Positions 21,472 to 30,404 of a stretch of 38,385 nt of DNA are shown here, piece by piece. The notes under the pieces were generated by a model that ran no database searches, was not told the DNA's origin, and worked only from the letters and a program-made list of their open reading frames with translations. Origin of the DNA: an uncultured Candidatus Saccharibacteria bacterium (GTDB lineage Bacteria > Patescibacteriota > Saccharimonadia > Saccharimonadales > Saccharimonadaceae); assembly GCA_938036915.1 (NCBI GenBank), contig CALHVV010000016.1, positions 1 to 38,385 on the forward strand. Reading direction: 5' to 3'. The position numbers were made by a program, and so were the translations under genes. How positions within the stretch are numbered: position 1 is the first letter of the stretch; each line of letters opens with the position of its first letter.

Positions 21472-23589
21472 CTACAATCCGATCATCGTCAGATTAATCT
21501 TGCCGCGCTCATCAATGCCGGTGATCTTCACCTGCACGGTTTGGCCTTCTTGCACGACGTCTGTCACCTTGCCGACGCGACCTTTGGCAAGCTTCGAGAT
21601 ATGCACCATCCCATCCACGCCAGGCAAAATGTTCACAAAGGCGCCAAAGTCCTTAATCGTCACTACGGTGCCGGTGTAAGTGCGGCCAACTTCGGGCTCT
21701 TCTACCAGGCTTTTGATCCAGGCCAGCGCCTTCTCAATCGCCTCACCATTGGGGCTGGCAATGGTAATCAGGCCGTCTTCTTTAATATCCACCTCGGCGC
21801 CCGTTTCGCTGGTGATTTTGTTGATGGTTTCGCCACCCTTACCAATAACAGCACCAATTTTATCCGGGTTAATCTTGAGCTTTTCGATACGCGGCGCGTA
21901 GGGGCTGAGTTCTTTACGTGGCGCTGGCAGCACACTCAGCATGTGCTCCAGGATATGGGCGCGACCAGCCTTACTCTGCTCGAGCGCCTGGCGCAGCACC
22001 TGCACGGGCAGACCATGCACCTTCATATCCATCTGCAAGGCGGTAATACCCTTGCTCGTACCCGTCACCTTAAAGTCCATGTCGCCAGCAAAGTCCTCGG
22101 CGTCGGCAATATCGCTCAGTACGTAGGGCGTGTCACCATCCATCATGAGGCCCATAGCAATACCACTAACTGGTGCCTTAAGCGGCACGCCAGCGTCCAT
22201 CAGGGCCAAGCAACTACTACACGTGGCCGCCATACTGGTAGAGCCGTTTTGGCTCATGATTTCTGTCACGCTGCGGATGGCATAGGGGAACTCTTCTTCG
22301 CTTGGTAGCACCGCCGTCAGGGCGCGCTCCGCTAGGTAGCCGTGGCCAATCTCGCGCCGGCCTGGGCTACCCAGGCGCTTGACCTCACCCACCGTGTAGC
22401 CGGGGGCGTTGTAGTGGTGCATATAGCGGCGCTCGCCTTCTGTTACTTCCATAGTATCGACTAGCTGCGCGTAGCTCAGTGGTGCTAGCGTCACGATATT
22501 CATCCCCTGCGTCACCCCGCGGGTAAACAGGCTGCTCCCGTGGGTGCGCGGCAAGATCCCAACCTCGCTCGAGAGCGGGCGGATTTCCGTGAGGGCGCGG
22601 CCATCGGGGCGGGTGTGCTCCTCCACAATACCGCGGCGTACATCGTTGTGCAGCGCCAGGGTAAAGGCTTCGTCGTACTCATCACGCACCGCTGCGTATT
22701 CCTCGACATCAAGGCCCAGCTGCTCGGCCATGGCCTCGTGGAAGGCCCAGCGAATTTCGTTCACAACTTCATTGCGCTCGGGGTATGGGCGGCGGATCTT
22801 CTCACCTAGTTTGCCATCGACCCATTGGTTGGCTACGGCCTGGATGTCTTCATTTGGCAAAACGAGCTCATATTCCTGCGGTGCTGGTGCCACCTTATTG
22901 GCAAGCTCGCGCTGCAGTGCGATCGCTGGCTGCATCGCTTGGTGTGCCCAGGCTATGGCATCGACAATCACCTCCTCAGGTACTTCTTTAGCGCCAGCTT
23001 CTACCATGGTAATGCCGCGCTCGATCCCTGCCACCACCAGGTCAAGGTCGGACTGCTCACGCTCCTCTGGTGTCAGGAAGGCCTTAAACTCACCGTTCAC
23101 TCGACCAACGCGCAGACCCGCCACTGGCCCATCAAACGGCGTACCCGTTAGCATCAGGGCGCTGCTAGCAGCAACCATCGCCACCATATCGGGGCGGAAG
23201 CTCGGGTCCATGCTGAGCACTGTAGCCACCACCTGCACTTCCTGGCGGTAGCCCTTTGGAAAGAGTGGACGAATTGGTCGATCAATCAAGCGCCCAATCA
23301 GCACCGCTTCGTCGCTGGGCCGGCCCTCACGCTTAATAAAACGGCTGCCGCTAATCTTGCCCGAGGCATAGAACTTCTCTTCGTAGTCGATGCTTAAGGG
23401 AAAGTAATCCAGCGTTACCGGGCGAGTGCCCACCTGGGCCGTACCCAGCACCACCGTATCGCCGTACCGCACTAGCACACTGGCCGTCGAGCGGAAACCA
23501 ACGCGGTTGACCTCCAGGGTGAGAGGGCGACCGCATAACTGCGTCGTCACAGCAAAGACATCTTTGCCGCTTGGGTTAATAATACTCAT
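21472..23589 (-). CDS. pnp: Polyribonucleotide nucleotidyltransferase (PNPase)
   Basis: 705 aa; 3'-to-5' phosphorolytic RNA decay. Domain order is RNase PH 1 (FRSTASVLVRYGDTVVLGTA, then KFYASGKISGSRFIKREGRP), all-alpha linker, RNase PH 2 (GTSKGITALQMDMK, with the conserved IADAEDFAGDMDFKV just before), KH (INPDKIGAVIGKGGETINKI) and S1 (YTGTVVTIKDFGAFVNILPG to the end). The protein stops right after the S1 domain, without the usual acidic tail. The start at 23589 (MSIINPSGKDV) has AAAGGAG at proper spacing, and the in-frame extension to 23652 is not used. Together with RNase J it supplies both decay directions. Confidence 0.97.
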   Translation of the reverse strand: MSIINPSGKDVFAVTTQLCGRPLTLEVNRVGFRSTASVLVRYGDTVVLGTAQVGTRPVTLDYFPLSIDYEEKFYASGKISGSRFIKREGRPSDEAVLIGRLIDRPIRPLFPKGYRQEVQVVATVLSMDPSFRPDMVAMVAASSALMLTGTPFDGPVAGLRVGRVNGEFKAFLTPEEREQSDLDLVVAGIERGITMVEAGAKEVPEEVIVDAIAWAHQAMQPAIALQRELANKVAPAPQEYELVLPNEDIQAVANQWVDGKLGEKIRRPYPERNEVVNEIRWAFHEAMAEQLGLDVEEYAAVRDEYDEAFTLALHNDVRRGIVEEHTRPDGRALTEIRPLSSEVGILPRTHGSSLFTRGVTQGMNIVTLAPLSYAQLVDTMEVTEGERRYMHHYNAPGYTVGEVKRLGSPGRREIGHGYLAERALTAVLPSEEEFPYAIRSVTEIMSQNGSTSMAATCSSCLALMDAGVPLKAPVSGIAMGLMMDGDTPYVLSDIADAEDFAGDMDFKVTGTSKGITALQMDMKVHGLPVQVLRQALEQSKAGRAHILEHMLSVLPAPRKELSPYAPRIEKLKINPDKIGAVIGKGGETINKITSETGAEVDIKEDGLITIASPNGEAIEKALAWIKSLVEEPEVGRTYTGTVVTIKDFGAFVNILPGVDGMVHISKLAKGRVGKVTDVVQEGQTVQVKITGIDERGKINLTMIGL

Positions 23590-23748
23590 ACAGAGCTCCT
23601 TTCTTGCGGCAAGTAACAGGGGTGAACGCTCGCATTCATCATCTCCATGCAAGCCCTCAACGCTATCACTGCCGCGTTAATATACTCTTCTTAGTATACC
23701 GCATTTTGGGATATACTGGTAGTGCTTCGTATCGGACAGCCTCGGAGC

Positions 23749-24036
23749 TTACACGCCATCTGAGCTGCTATGGTCAATTATTACCAGGCGCATTGTATTA
23801 TCACCTTCATATGTAGTCTGCGAGCCCTTTTTTATGCGGAGAATCTTTTTACTACCCTTGATCGCTGCACTGCCCACAAACCGCACATACGTTGCGCTCA
23901 GCCATTCGACACCACGTGGCATGACCGTAATTTCTTCGCCTTGATCCCCTATGACGGCGAACGAGATGCCATTCTCCACCTCTTGTGGTTGGTCATAGAT
24001 CATATACTCACTACGTCGAGAGAGTCCTTTCTCCAA
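23749..24036 (-). CDS. Unknown 95-aa protein, TTG start likely
   Basis: No family recognised; a small, mixed-charge, beta-rich sequence (SFAVIGDQGEEITVMPRGVEW, then MRLVIIDHSSSDGV at the end) without TM or signal. A promoter with TTGACG-17-TAATAT ends nine bases before a TTG codon at 24036, which I take as the start. The first ATG (24003) has no Shine-Dalgarno at normal distance (AAAGGA is ~22 nt away). The gene sits between pnp and the surface-protein gene as its own unit. Confidence 0.55.
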   Translation of the reverse strand: MEKGLSRRSEYMIYDQPQEVENGISFAVIGDQGEEITVMPRGVEWLSATYVRFVGSAAIKGSKKILRIKKGSQTTYEGDNTMRLVIIDHSSSDGV

Positions 24037-24045
24037 AACATCTTT

Positions 24046-24074
24046 ATATTAACAAGTTATCCCAGATTCGTCAA
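24046..24074 (-). promoter_or_regulatory. Promoter of the 95-aa protein gene
   Basis: TTGACG (24074-24069), 17 bp, TAATAT (24051-24046). Confidence 0.6.
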
Positions 24075-24213
24075 TCAACCCCTCATCATAACTATGTATA
24101 TCACAGCCTCATCGCCTCTATCCTTCACCTCTCTTCCCTACTACTCTATCCGAGCAATGAGTAGTGAGAAGAGGATATGTGAGAATTGGTGGCATGTGCG
24201 ACACACTTGTCGC

Positions 24214-25509
24214 TTAAATCATTGTGTTGTCGTACCGGCTGCGGTTCTTCGCGTGGCGGCGCTTGCGGCCGACGAACCACCACCAGGCACCGCCGCCACC
24301 AGCTGCAGTGAGAACTACCCCTACAGCGATAAAGATGATGATTGTCCAGTTGGGCCCTGCCTCTTGCTTGCGCATGGTCGGTTGTTGGTGCTTTTTGCTT
24401 GGCTGCGGCTTTTTCTTGTCCTTCTTTTCGTCCTTTTTCTTGTCTTTGTCGTCTTTTTTCTTCTCCTCAGGCTTGGGAGCAGGTTTTGGCGCTGGTGCAG
24501 GTGCTGGCGCGGGCTGAGCCGTTACTTTCAGACCAAAGGTATCGGCACAATCAGCCGTGAGCGGCGTCGCTGCACCCACTGGCACATTACCGCGTTGGAT
24601 ACTCCCCAGGCCGGCCAAACCACCCAGCAAGGTAGATGAATCATTATACGGGTTGATATTTGGGTCTGCCTCCTCGGCTGGTGTGGTCGGGCCGCGATCG
24701 GAGGTCGTATACACCCAGCCAGCATTGCGCTCGCGGGCCTTGGCTACCACCTGGGCCTGCTGCTCGTTGCTACCCACACTGTGAATGACGTGCCACATTT
24801 TGTAGGCATTAGCTGGGTTTTTCTCGAAGTTGGTGGCAGTTGGGTGATTTAGGTCGTAGTAGCTATCGCTCAGGTAGCGCGCTGCCGAGGTCTCGGCATT
24901 GAGAAATACATCGCCATAAGGCATGACAGACTCACCGAGGAAGCGTGTACCCGCATTGTGGATAACGATAGAGCCAGGGTGCTTGACCTTGACGTAGTTG
25001 TAGAGATTAGCCAGGTAGCAGGTCTTTTGGCCACTACTGTGGTTGTCGGCTTCGTCGAAGAAGATCCCCTTCACATTGGGGTAGAGCGCATACCAGCGGT
25101 CGATCTCTGCTGCCACCTCAGCAATATTGCGCGTCTGGCGGCCATGCTTGACGTAGCCAATGTATTTGACACCAAGCGAATCGAGTCGTGCTAGAGCCTT
25201 TACATAATCACTACTAACCGTTGTACCTGGCCCACTCGAGGGGTTAACCACCACAAAGGGCATCTTGCTCGAGACATTAGCCATATCATTCCAATACTGG
25301 TTGTTGCCACCCTGCATGGGGTAGCTATAGGCTGGCATCATGATGGACTGCTGCGGCGCCAGAGCACTCACTTGCGGTACAAGCAGCTGCCCCAGCACCG
25401 CCACAGCGGCCACAAACATCAGCACAGCCCGCCGTACCTGCTGCATACTCCACCGCATCGCCACACCCGTGGACGCCTGTGCTGCGTCTGTCACATCCTG
25501 CATAGTCAC
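24214..25509 (-). CDS. Surface-anchored spherulin-4-like protein (candidate GH135 glycosidase)
   Basis: 431 aa. An N-terminal membrane/signal segment (~28-50) is followed by a TIM-barrel-like domain (~53-320) of the spherulation-specific family 4. The family shows as MMPAYSYPMQ, PFVVVNPSSGPG, GVKYIGYVKHGRQTRN, GIFFDEAD and VFLNAET. Fungal Sph3 of this family (GH135) cleaves alpha-1,4-N-acetylgalactosamine polymers using a Asp-Glu pair and a later Glu. D152-E153 and E206 here fall in the matching strands. A Pro/Ala then Lys/Asp linker (332-385) leads to a C-terminal TM helix (~388-413) and an Arg/Lys tail, so the enzyme would be displayed outside the cell. No LPXTG is visible. The start is GTG 25509 or ATG 25503, both just after a TATCAT box. 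Confidence 0.82.
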   Translation of the reverse strand: MTMQDVTDAAQASTGVAMRWSMQQVRRAVLMFVAAVAVLGQLLVPQVSALAPQQSIMMPAYSYPMQGGNNQYWNDMANVSSKMPFVVVNPSSGPGTTVSSDYVKALARLDSLGVKYIGYVKHGRQTRNIAEVAAEIDRWYALYPNVKGIFFDEADNHSSGQKTCYLANLYNYVKVKHPGSIVIHNAGTRFLGESVMPYGDVFLNAETSAARYLSDSYYDLNHPTATNFEKNPANAYKMWHVIHSVGSNEQQAQVVAKARERNAGWVYTTSDRGPTTPAEEADPNINPYNDSSTLLGGLAGLGSIQRGNVPVGAATPLTADCADTFGLKVTAQPAPAPAPAPKPAPKPEEKKKDDKDKKKDEKKDKKKPQPSKKHQQPTMRKQEAGPNWTIIIFIAVGVVLTAAGGGGAWWWFVGRKRRHAKNRSRYDNTMI

Positions 25510-25514
25510 TCTCT

Positions 25515-25520
25515 ATGATA
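25515..25520 (-). promoter_or_regulatory. -10 element of the spherulin-4-like gene
   Basis: TGC-TATCAT, five bases before GTG and eleven before ATG. Confidence 0.45.
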
Positions 25521-25676
25521 GCATCTTTGTGCACAAATGGGTATTATGTTGTGTATGTCACAATGTTTTTGCGTGAACTTCCCTGTTATGGCACGTTACT
25601 TGCAAACTCAGTGGTATCAGTCTATCATCTCCATTACTTCATCCATATTAACTATAGAATGGAAGAATGGAAGTGA

Positions 25677-26972
25677 TTACGCTTGTACAATACGGCGAAA
25701 GTAGTCGTGCACAGCGGGTTGGCTCGCTTCGGGCACGTTGGCCATATATTCAGCGCCAAAGACCGTCGCGGCTGTGTCTCGGTCGAAGCAAAAGCCCGTC
25801 AGCCTAAGCGGAGCATATCCATCGCCAAACTGCCCCCACACCGTACCGGGCGGGAATTCTACACCGCAGTATCGCACTGCATCGGCGGCAAGGAACGTAT
25901 GCGCCCCATGTGTTTTGCTGATAAAGCGCTTGTTAGCAATATCCGTCTCGCCCATCGCTGGTTGAGTCCTCATCGTATATGCCTGAGCAAAGTACGCCTC
26001 TACATCTTTGCAGCCGCCCTCACGGAGGCGCACTGCTTCGGTCGGCATAGGCAGATCGCTAGTGCGGTCGGTGCCACGAGTGGCAATTTGGTTCAGTAAG
26101 GCAACCAAGACATCCGCCGCTGGCTCACCAGTTGGCTGAAGCACTGTGCGATGTTCGTCATCCGCCACAAGGTGACCTGTTTGGTCAGCCGCCATCTTGA
26201 TGACCTCGCGCGACATCCAGGCATAGGCATTGCCATAACGACTATCTCGCTCGGTAACGAGCTCCCACTCAGCAGCATCCGCAAGACGCACACCACCAGC
26301 ATCACAGGCATCCAACAGCGCTCGCGCTGATGCGGTGTGGAGATACAGATGTTCGTCTGTATCATTTTGCTCTTCGTAGCGGGCAAGCAGTGCCGTTCCA
26401 TAGCATTGTAATGCACTATTACTACCATCTTGCTGAACTCTACGCATCAACACGCGGTCAATGTAGATACTTGGGTCAAATACACCGATGGAGATCATGG
26501 GCGCGCCAGCGTGCAGATGTTCAATGCCACTTGTAATCTGGTACGCCACCTCTTGCACGCGCCGCATAGCTGGCGACTGCTGGTATGCATCTGCTACAGC
26601 CTGGCAAAATTCATCATTAGTCAGCCCATCATCCCGCCTTCGGCATAATGTGACGGTTCGCTGCTCGAGAATACGCGCCTTATCTATCGTCTCATCCACT
26701 GCAACGACTGCGCCATTTAGCAGTGGCACTACCTCCTCAGGTATCATATCTGCCGGGCTGCCATCCACCAAATATTCTGCAGCCTTCTCCCCTGCTGCCA
26801 TCGTCTCCAAATCGTGTGCAAACCGCTTTGTCTCGCGCGCTGCTTTGTCAACGACAAACCGTCGACGCTCCTGCGCAAGCCGCTCAGCTGTGCATAGTGG
26901 CTCCCTCGCTATTTCGTGCGAGAAAGATACTGGCGAAGTTGTTTCAGCTGATGGTTGTTTTTCTTGGCTCAT
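25677..26972 (-). CDS. Unknown soluble protein, 431 aa
   Basis: No family recognised. Acidic, mostly helical, without TM or signal. The N-terminal ~140 residues are helical and charged (RLAQERRRFVVDKAARETKRF). The C-terminal ~100 residues include GGCKDVEAYFAQAYTM, HTFLAADAVRYCGVEFPPGTVWGQFGDGY and RLTGFCFDRDTA, which look like a compact mixed alpha/beta domain with several Cys and aromatics. Layout and size are like those of the 446-aa protein at 28981, but I see no clear alignment. Start at 26972, six bases after TATCAT. Confidence 0.75.
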   Translation of the reverse strand: MSQEKQPSAETTSPVSFSHEIAREPLCTAERLAQERRRFVVDKAARETKRFAHDLETMAAGEKAAEYLVDGSPADMIPEEVVPLLNGAVVAVDETIDKARILEQRTVTLCRRRDDGLTNDEFCQAVADAYQQSPAMRRVQEVAYQITSGIEHLHAGAPMISIGVFDPSIYIDRVLMRRVQQDGSNSALQCYGTALLARYEEQNDTDEHLYLHTASARALLDACDAGGVRLADAAEWELVTERDSRYGNAYAWMSREVIKMAADQTGHLVADDEHRTVLQPTGEPAADVLVALLNQIATRGTDRTSDLPMPTEAVRLREGGCKDVEAYFAQAYTMRTQPAMGETDIANKRFISKTHGAHTFLAADAVRYCGVEFPPGTVWGQFGDGYAPLRLTGFCFDRDTAATVFGAEYMANVPEASQPAVHDYFRRIVQA

Positions 26973-26978
26973 TATTGC

Positions 26979-27007
26979 ATGATAGCGTATAGTGGTTAGT
27001 TTTGTAA
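26979..27007 (-). promoter_or_regulatory. Promoter of the 431-aa protein gene, leaderless start
   Basis: TTACAA (27007-27002), 17 bp, TATCAT (26984-26979), six bases, ATG. Confidence 0.6.
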
Positions 27008-27020
27008 AGCATTGCGTATG

Positions 27021-27689
27021 CTATAGCAATGCTACCCGCTCTCTCGCCCACTCTAGTGCGGCGAGGCTGCGCTGACGAGCTGCTATGTGCTCAGACGAGG
27101 GTTGGTCGCTCCCCCACCACTGATTCCAGGCCCAGTCAATAGGGTTGAGACACTCAAGATGGTCGGTATGGTGCAACTTGCCATTGATAAAGACATCATT
27201 GCGCTGGGTGTAGAGGTGAGTATAGCCACACCGCTGGAGGGCGCGCAGGCTCGCAATGTTGCCCTGCACCACAGCCGATTTAATACAGTGCAGCCCCAGA
27301 TTCTCAAAGGCGTACCACGTGCGAGCATGGTGGCTAGCACTAGCAACACCCTTACCCCAGTAATCTTTATCCACAATAATGATGCCGCTTATGGCAGTGT
27401 GGACGTGCTTTCTCGTAATATTCACCAGTGACGTACTGCCAATTAGCCGCCACGTTTCGCCATCCTTAGCCCAGATACCCCAGACGATACTCTCTTTATC
27501 TGCGATTGTTTTGTCATACCACGCTTGCTCGGTCTCGAGCGTCTGCGCTCGATGCTCGGCAAAATACTGCGTGACCGTCCCGCGTGCAAACCCCTCTACA
27601 AACGGCCTCAGCTCATCCCGCGCAAACGGCGCAAGCTCCAGCTCGAGCCCCTGCTTTGTCGTGACTGTCATCATTGGGCCAAATGCCAT
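27021..27689 (-). CDS. GNAT-family N-acetyltransferase (RimJ/RimL-like)
   Basis: 222 aa. Acetyl-CoA-dependent N-acylation of a protein, peptide or small amine. The fold is visible as ETWRLIGSTSLVNI (beta3), GIIIVDKDYWGKGVASASHHA (beta4 with the Q/RxxGxG/A-type pyrophosphate loop, here WGKGVA) and LHCIKSAVVQGNIASLRALQRCGY, the RimL hallmark N-x-x-S-x-x-x-x-x-x-x-GF/Y. The C-terminal ~50 residues are an extra basic and Trp-rich tail (IDWAWNQWWG). AAAGGAG precedes the ATG at 27689, with TGA-TATACT further upstream. I reject the longer in-frame start at 27767 because it covers that promoter. Confidence 0.88.
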   Translation of the reverse strand: MAFGPMMTVTTKQGLELELAPFARDELRPFVEGFARGTVTQYFAEHRAQTLETEQAWYDKTIADKESIVWGIWAKDGETWRLIGSTSLVNITRKHVHTAISGIIIVDKDYWGKGVASASHHARTWYAFENLGLHCIKSAVVQGNIASLRALQRCGYTHLYTQRNDVFINGKLHHTDHLECLNPIDWAWNQWWGSDQPSSEHIAARQRSLAALEWARERVALL

Positions 27690-27775
27690 AGTATGCTCCT
27701 TTCGTGGTGTTTTTTCTAGTATATCATTGGTGGGAGAATAATACACAAGGCGAAGGGCCGCCCTCATCAGATACC

Positions 27776-28474
27776 CTAAGGGCGAGAGAATATGTTCATC
27801 ATGCGCTTAACTCCACCACGGACAACGTCAAGCGTCGTAGGCGCGGCATTCTTCTTGGAGTGCTCGACAAGTCTCTTGACAATATCTAGATCCTCTACCT
27901 GGGCATACTTACCAAGGTCCTTGCTTGGCTTTGTTTGCGTCTGCTGTGTATATCGCACAGCTGAATTGTTTGTATCAATCACATACTGTGCTCCGCCAAG
28001 ATCTACCTGATGAACAAATCTTTCACCACCATAGCCACGAATACTGATGCCATTCATAATGCATTGGATGGTCGCACCTTTTTCTTTTCGTTGCACCTGC
28101 CCATTCTGTGTTGTCATATGCTCATACAGCTCTACAAGCACATGTGTCGAGCCATCAAAGGTCTCGAGAGGCTGGAGTGTACCCTCATGCTGCTCGCGAT
28201 ATTGCGCCTGCACTGCATCCGCCGCCTTGAGCAGCTCACGCATCCGTGGCGAATCTGTAGCATCAGCTATGTCTGCCACATCGTCAAGTGTCAAGTGACT
28301 ATACGTCACGTATCGTTGTAGGTCTGGGTCTTCACGTAGCAACGGTGCACCCTCAAGCTGTTGGCTAACAAATGAGTCAAAGTCGGCTACTGCCTTCTCA
28401 TACTCGGTCCGACCCAGCATAGCTTCGAGAGTAGAAATGCCATGGCTGCTTGCCCCATGCCCTGCTTCGTACAT
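27776..28474 (-). CDS. Unknown soluble protein, 232 aa
   Basis: No family recognised. Cytosolic-looking and acidic. A helical N-terminal half (DFDSFVSQQLEGAPLLREDP, then RMRELLKAADAVQAQYREQ) is followed by a beta-rich part (GATIQCIMNGISIRGYGG, FVHQVDLGGAQYVIDTNNS) and a basic helix at the end (KRLVEHSKKN, RGGVKRMMNIF). AAGGAG precedes the ATG and a TTGACA promoter lies upstream. It is the neighbour of the GNAT gene but has its own promoter. Confidence 0.72.
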   Translation of the reverse strand: MYEAGHGASSHGISTLEAMLGRTEYEKAVADFDSFVSQQLEGAPLLREDPDLQRYVTYSHLTLDDVADIADATDSPRMRELLKAADAVQAQYREQHEGTLQPLETFDGSTHVLVELYEHMTTQNGQVQRKEKGATIQCIMNGISIRGYGGERFVHQVDLGGAQYVIDTNNSAVRYTQQTQTKPSKDLGKYAQVEDLDIVKRLVEHSKKNAAPTTLDVVRGGVKRMMNIFSRP

Positions 28475-28515
28475 ACTACAACTCCTTCTTTGTTTATGGT
28501 GTGGTATATTATATT

Positions 28516-28544
28516 ACGATACATTTTAGGCAGATATTTGTCAA
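28516..28544 (-). promoter_or_regulatory. Promoter of the 232-aa protein gene
   Basis: TTGACA (28544-28539), 17 bp, TATCGT (28521-28516); further TAATAT/TATAAT-like boxes follow downstream. Confidence 0.55.
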
Positions 28545-28563
28545 TCGTGGCACTATGAATCTT

Positions 28564-28592
28564 AAAAACCTCCCCAATAAGTGGGGAGGTTT
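28564..28592 (-). terminator. Terminator of rpsO
   Basis: AACCTCCCC/GGGGAGGTT stem with a 7-nt loop, T5 on the minus strand, 18 bp past the stop. Very stable. Confidence 0.9.
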
Positions 28593-28610
28593 ATATCTCG
28601 TGGCGGGCGC

Positions 28611-28877
28611 TTATTTGCGCAGGCCGAGGGTTTCGAGCGTTGCTTTGTAGGCATCAAAGTTCGTCCGCTCAAGGTAGCGGAGCAGCCGCTTACGCCGGCC
28701 GACCATTTGCTTGAGGCCACGACGAGCCATGTTGTCGTGCTTGTTGGACTTAAGGTGTTCTGTCACCTCTTTGATACGAGCCGTCAAGATAGACACCTGC
28801 GCCTGTGGGCTGCCGACGTCATTCTTGCTGACCTGAGTCAAAGCAATCGCTTTCGCTTTGTTATCCTTAGTAATCAT
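28611..28877 (-). CDS. rpsO: 30S ribosomal protein S15
   Basis: 88 aa, the usual length. S15 binds the central domain of 16S rRNA and bridges to 23S. Signatures are DVGSPQAQVSILTARIKEVTEHLK and the RNA-binding RRGLKQMVGRRKRLLRYLE. Monocistronic with its own terminator. Its ATG lies only eight bases after TGC-TACAAT with no Shine-Dalgarno, unusual for a ribosomal protein gene. In most bacteria rpsO precedes pnp, but here they are 5 kb apart. Confidence 0.97.
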   Translation of the reverse strand: MITKDNKAKAIALTQVSKNDVGSPQAQVSILTARIKEVTEHLKSNKHDNMARRGLKQMVGRRKRLLRYLERTNFDAYKATLETLGLRK

Positions 28878-28885
28878 ACTGGTGT

Positions 28886-28891
28886 ATTGTA
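28886..28891 (-). promoter_or_regulatory. -10 element of rpsO, leaderless start
   Basis: TGC-TACAAT, eight bases, ATG. Confidence 0.6.
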
Positions 28892-28980
28892 GCAGGAGGG
28901 CAGCGTGGTGTCAATGTCAGAGCACTTAAGTTTCGAAGCTTCATTAGCTCTCGCATCTCTTCCCTAGTTGGCGTATACCA

Positions 28981-30321
28981 CTACCGAAGGAGCGCTTGGT
29001 GAGCCTGGGTGATGATGGTGTTATTATTCTCCTGGCCGAGCAGCGCTGCTTGCTGCTTGATGTCATCTCTAGTCACTAGCAGCCGCATCAGGTTGTAATA
29101 CTGGAAGGTTGCCTGCGCAATGGCACGGTGATTCTGACTCATCGCAAGGAGCTCACGCCGCTTGCCCACCTTGTTGCCCGTCCGTGCAGGGTAGCGGGCA
29201 TCGAGTGCGGTATAAAATTGCCGAAGCGTCTCCACCAGCTCTGGTGCAACACAATGCGCACGGCGGCGGGCTGGCTTACCCCGATAGGCAACAGCAAAGT
29301 AATTGGTATCGCTCTCTGGGTCATAGAATGGCTCGGTGAGTAAGAGGCGCATATTGCCAATGTCGCTATCGATAAATTCGCTGATATCGAGCGCAGCAAA
29401 GAATGTCTCTGCATCGGGGAATGGCGACTGGTAGTCAACCCCTTGGGTATTCTCTGCTGTTGGCCACACGAGATCAGGCGCAGCATCTGCATGTGCAACA
29501 GGTAGATCGATGAGCGGCTCGCCTTTGTCGATGAGTGCTTGGAGCTGCTGAGTCTCAGGCCTCCGCAAACACTGCTCGAGCTGTGTTGCATAGCATTCCA
29601 TGTCCATAAAGCTTGGGGTATTCTCGTAGGGGTAGCGCACCCTATCACGTGGGCCGCTGTTTTCTGCGAGCTTTGGCACTATATCAAGCACATCCTCAAG
29701 GCGGCGAACGTCATTGTTCGTCAGTGGGGCGTCGAGTGCTTGGAGGTCATCAAGCAATGCCAGCGCATCCTCTTCTGTCAGCGCCCCTTCTGTGTGGGGC
29801 TGGAGATTGTTCGGGCTAATCCGCTTATGGCCAATCGAATACTCTACTGCCTGCGTGCCAGTTACATCTCCCTCTCCATCACCCTCGCGGATGGCATATG
29901 TGCGAGCAATAGTGAGTACGTCATCAGAGCCTTTGATAGGAACTTGGGTTTTTATATCAAGAAAGAGCTCGTCGCCAGTCGGCTGATTATTGCGCATACA
30001 CGAGAAGCGGAAGGCAATTTGCTGTGGGTATTGGAGGCGTCGCCCTTTATCACTCTGCTCGTAGTCATCTGGTACAGCAATCGTCTCGTCACTACCTTGA
30101 CCAATAAATATCTTCCGGACGACATCATCTGGCAGCTCCACACGATATCCTTGGTGCCACGTATCGCCATATGATGGGGCTACTGGCGGCTCTTCGTATG
30201 GCTCACCATAGCAATAAAGCGTATGCCACGCCTTTGCTAGTAGCCTATTAAGACTCTCTGGCGAAGCCTGGAACTCCCCATTGGTATAATGCTCGGATGA
30301 GGGTGGTGTGTTATGGTTCAT
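28981..30321 (-). CDS. Unknown soluble protein, 446 aa
   Basis: No family recognised. No TM or signal. Rich in acidic and aromatic residues. N-terminal part NRLLAKAWHTLYCYGEPYEEPP, then beta-rich stretches (QIAFRFSCMRNNQPTGDELFLDIKTQVP, YAIREGDGEGDVTGTQAVEYSIG), an acidic helical middle (EEDALALLDDLQALDAPL), DTNYFAVAYRGKPARRRAHC and a helical end (QATFQYYNLMRLLVTRDDIKQQAALLGQ). I set the start at 30321 (MNHNTPPSSEH), six bases after TATAGT; the in-frame extension to 30390 lies upstream of that box. It may belong with the other large unknown proteins nearby. Confidence 0.75.
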   Translation of the reverse strand: MNHNTPPSSEHYTNGEFQASPESLNRLLAKAWHTLYCYGEPYEEPPVAPSYGDTWHQGYRVELPDDVVRKIFIGQGSDETIAVPDDYEQSDKGRRLQYPQQIAFRFSCMRNNQPTGDELFLDIKTQVPIKGSDDVLTIARTYAIREGDGEGDVTGTQAVEYSIGHKRISPNNLQPHTEGALTEEDALALLDDLQALDAPLTNNDVRRLEDVLDIVPKLAENSGPRDRVRYPYENTPSFMDMECYATQLEQCLRRPETQQLQALIDKGEPLIDLPVAHADAAPDLVWPTAENTQGVDYQSPFPDAETFFAALDISEFIDSDIGNMRLLLTEPFYDPESDTNYFAVAYRGKPARRRAHCVAPELVETLRQFYTALDARYPARTGNKVGKRRELLAMSQNHRAIAQATFQYYNLMRLLVTRDDIKQQAALLGQENNNTIITQAHQALLR

Positions 30322-30327
30322 AATTCC

Positions 30328-30333
30328 ACTATA
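30328..30333 (-). promoter_or_regulatory. -10 element of the 446-aa protein gene, leaderless start
   Basis: TATAGT, six bases, ATG; no ribosome-binding site. Confidence 0.55.
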
Positions 30334-30404
30334 ACCATTATTGGGTAGTGGTGTCAACTTGAGACTACTAGAATCTCCAAGCTCCACCACTCCCTACAGC
30401 AAAC

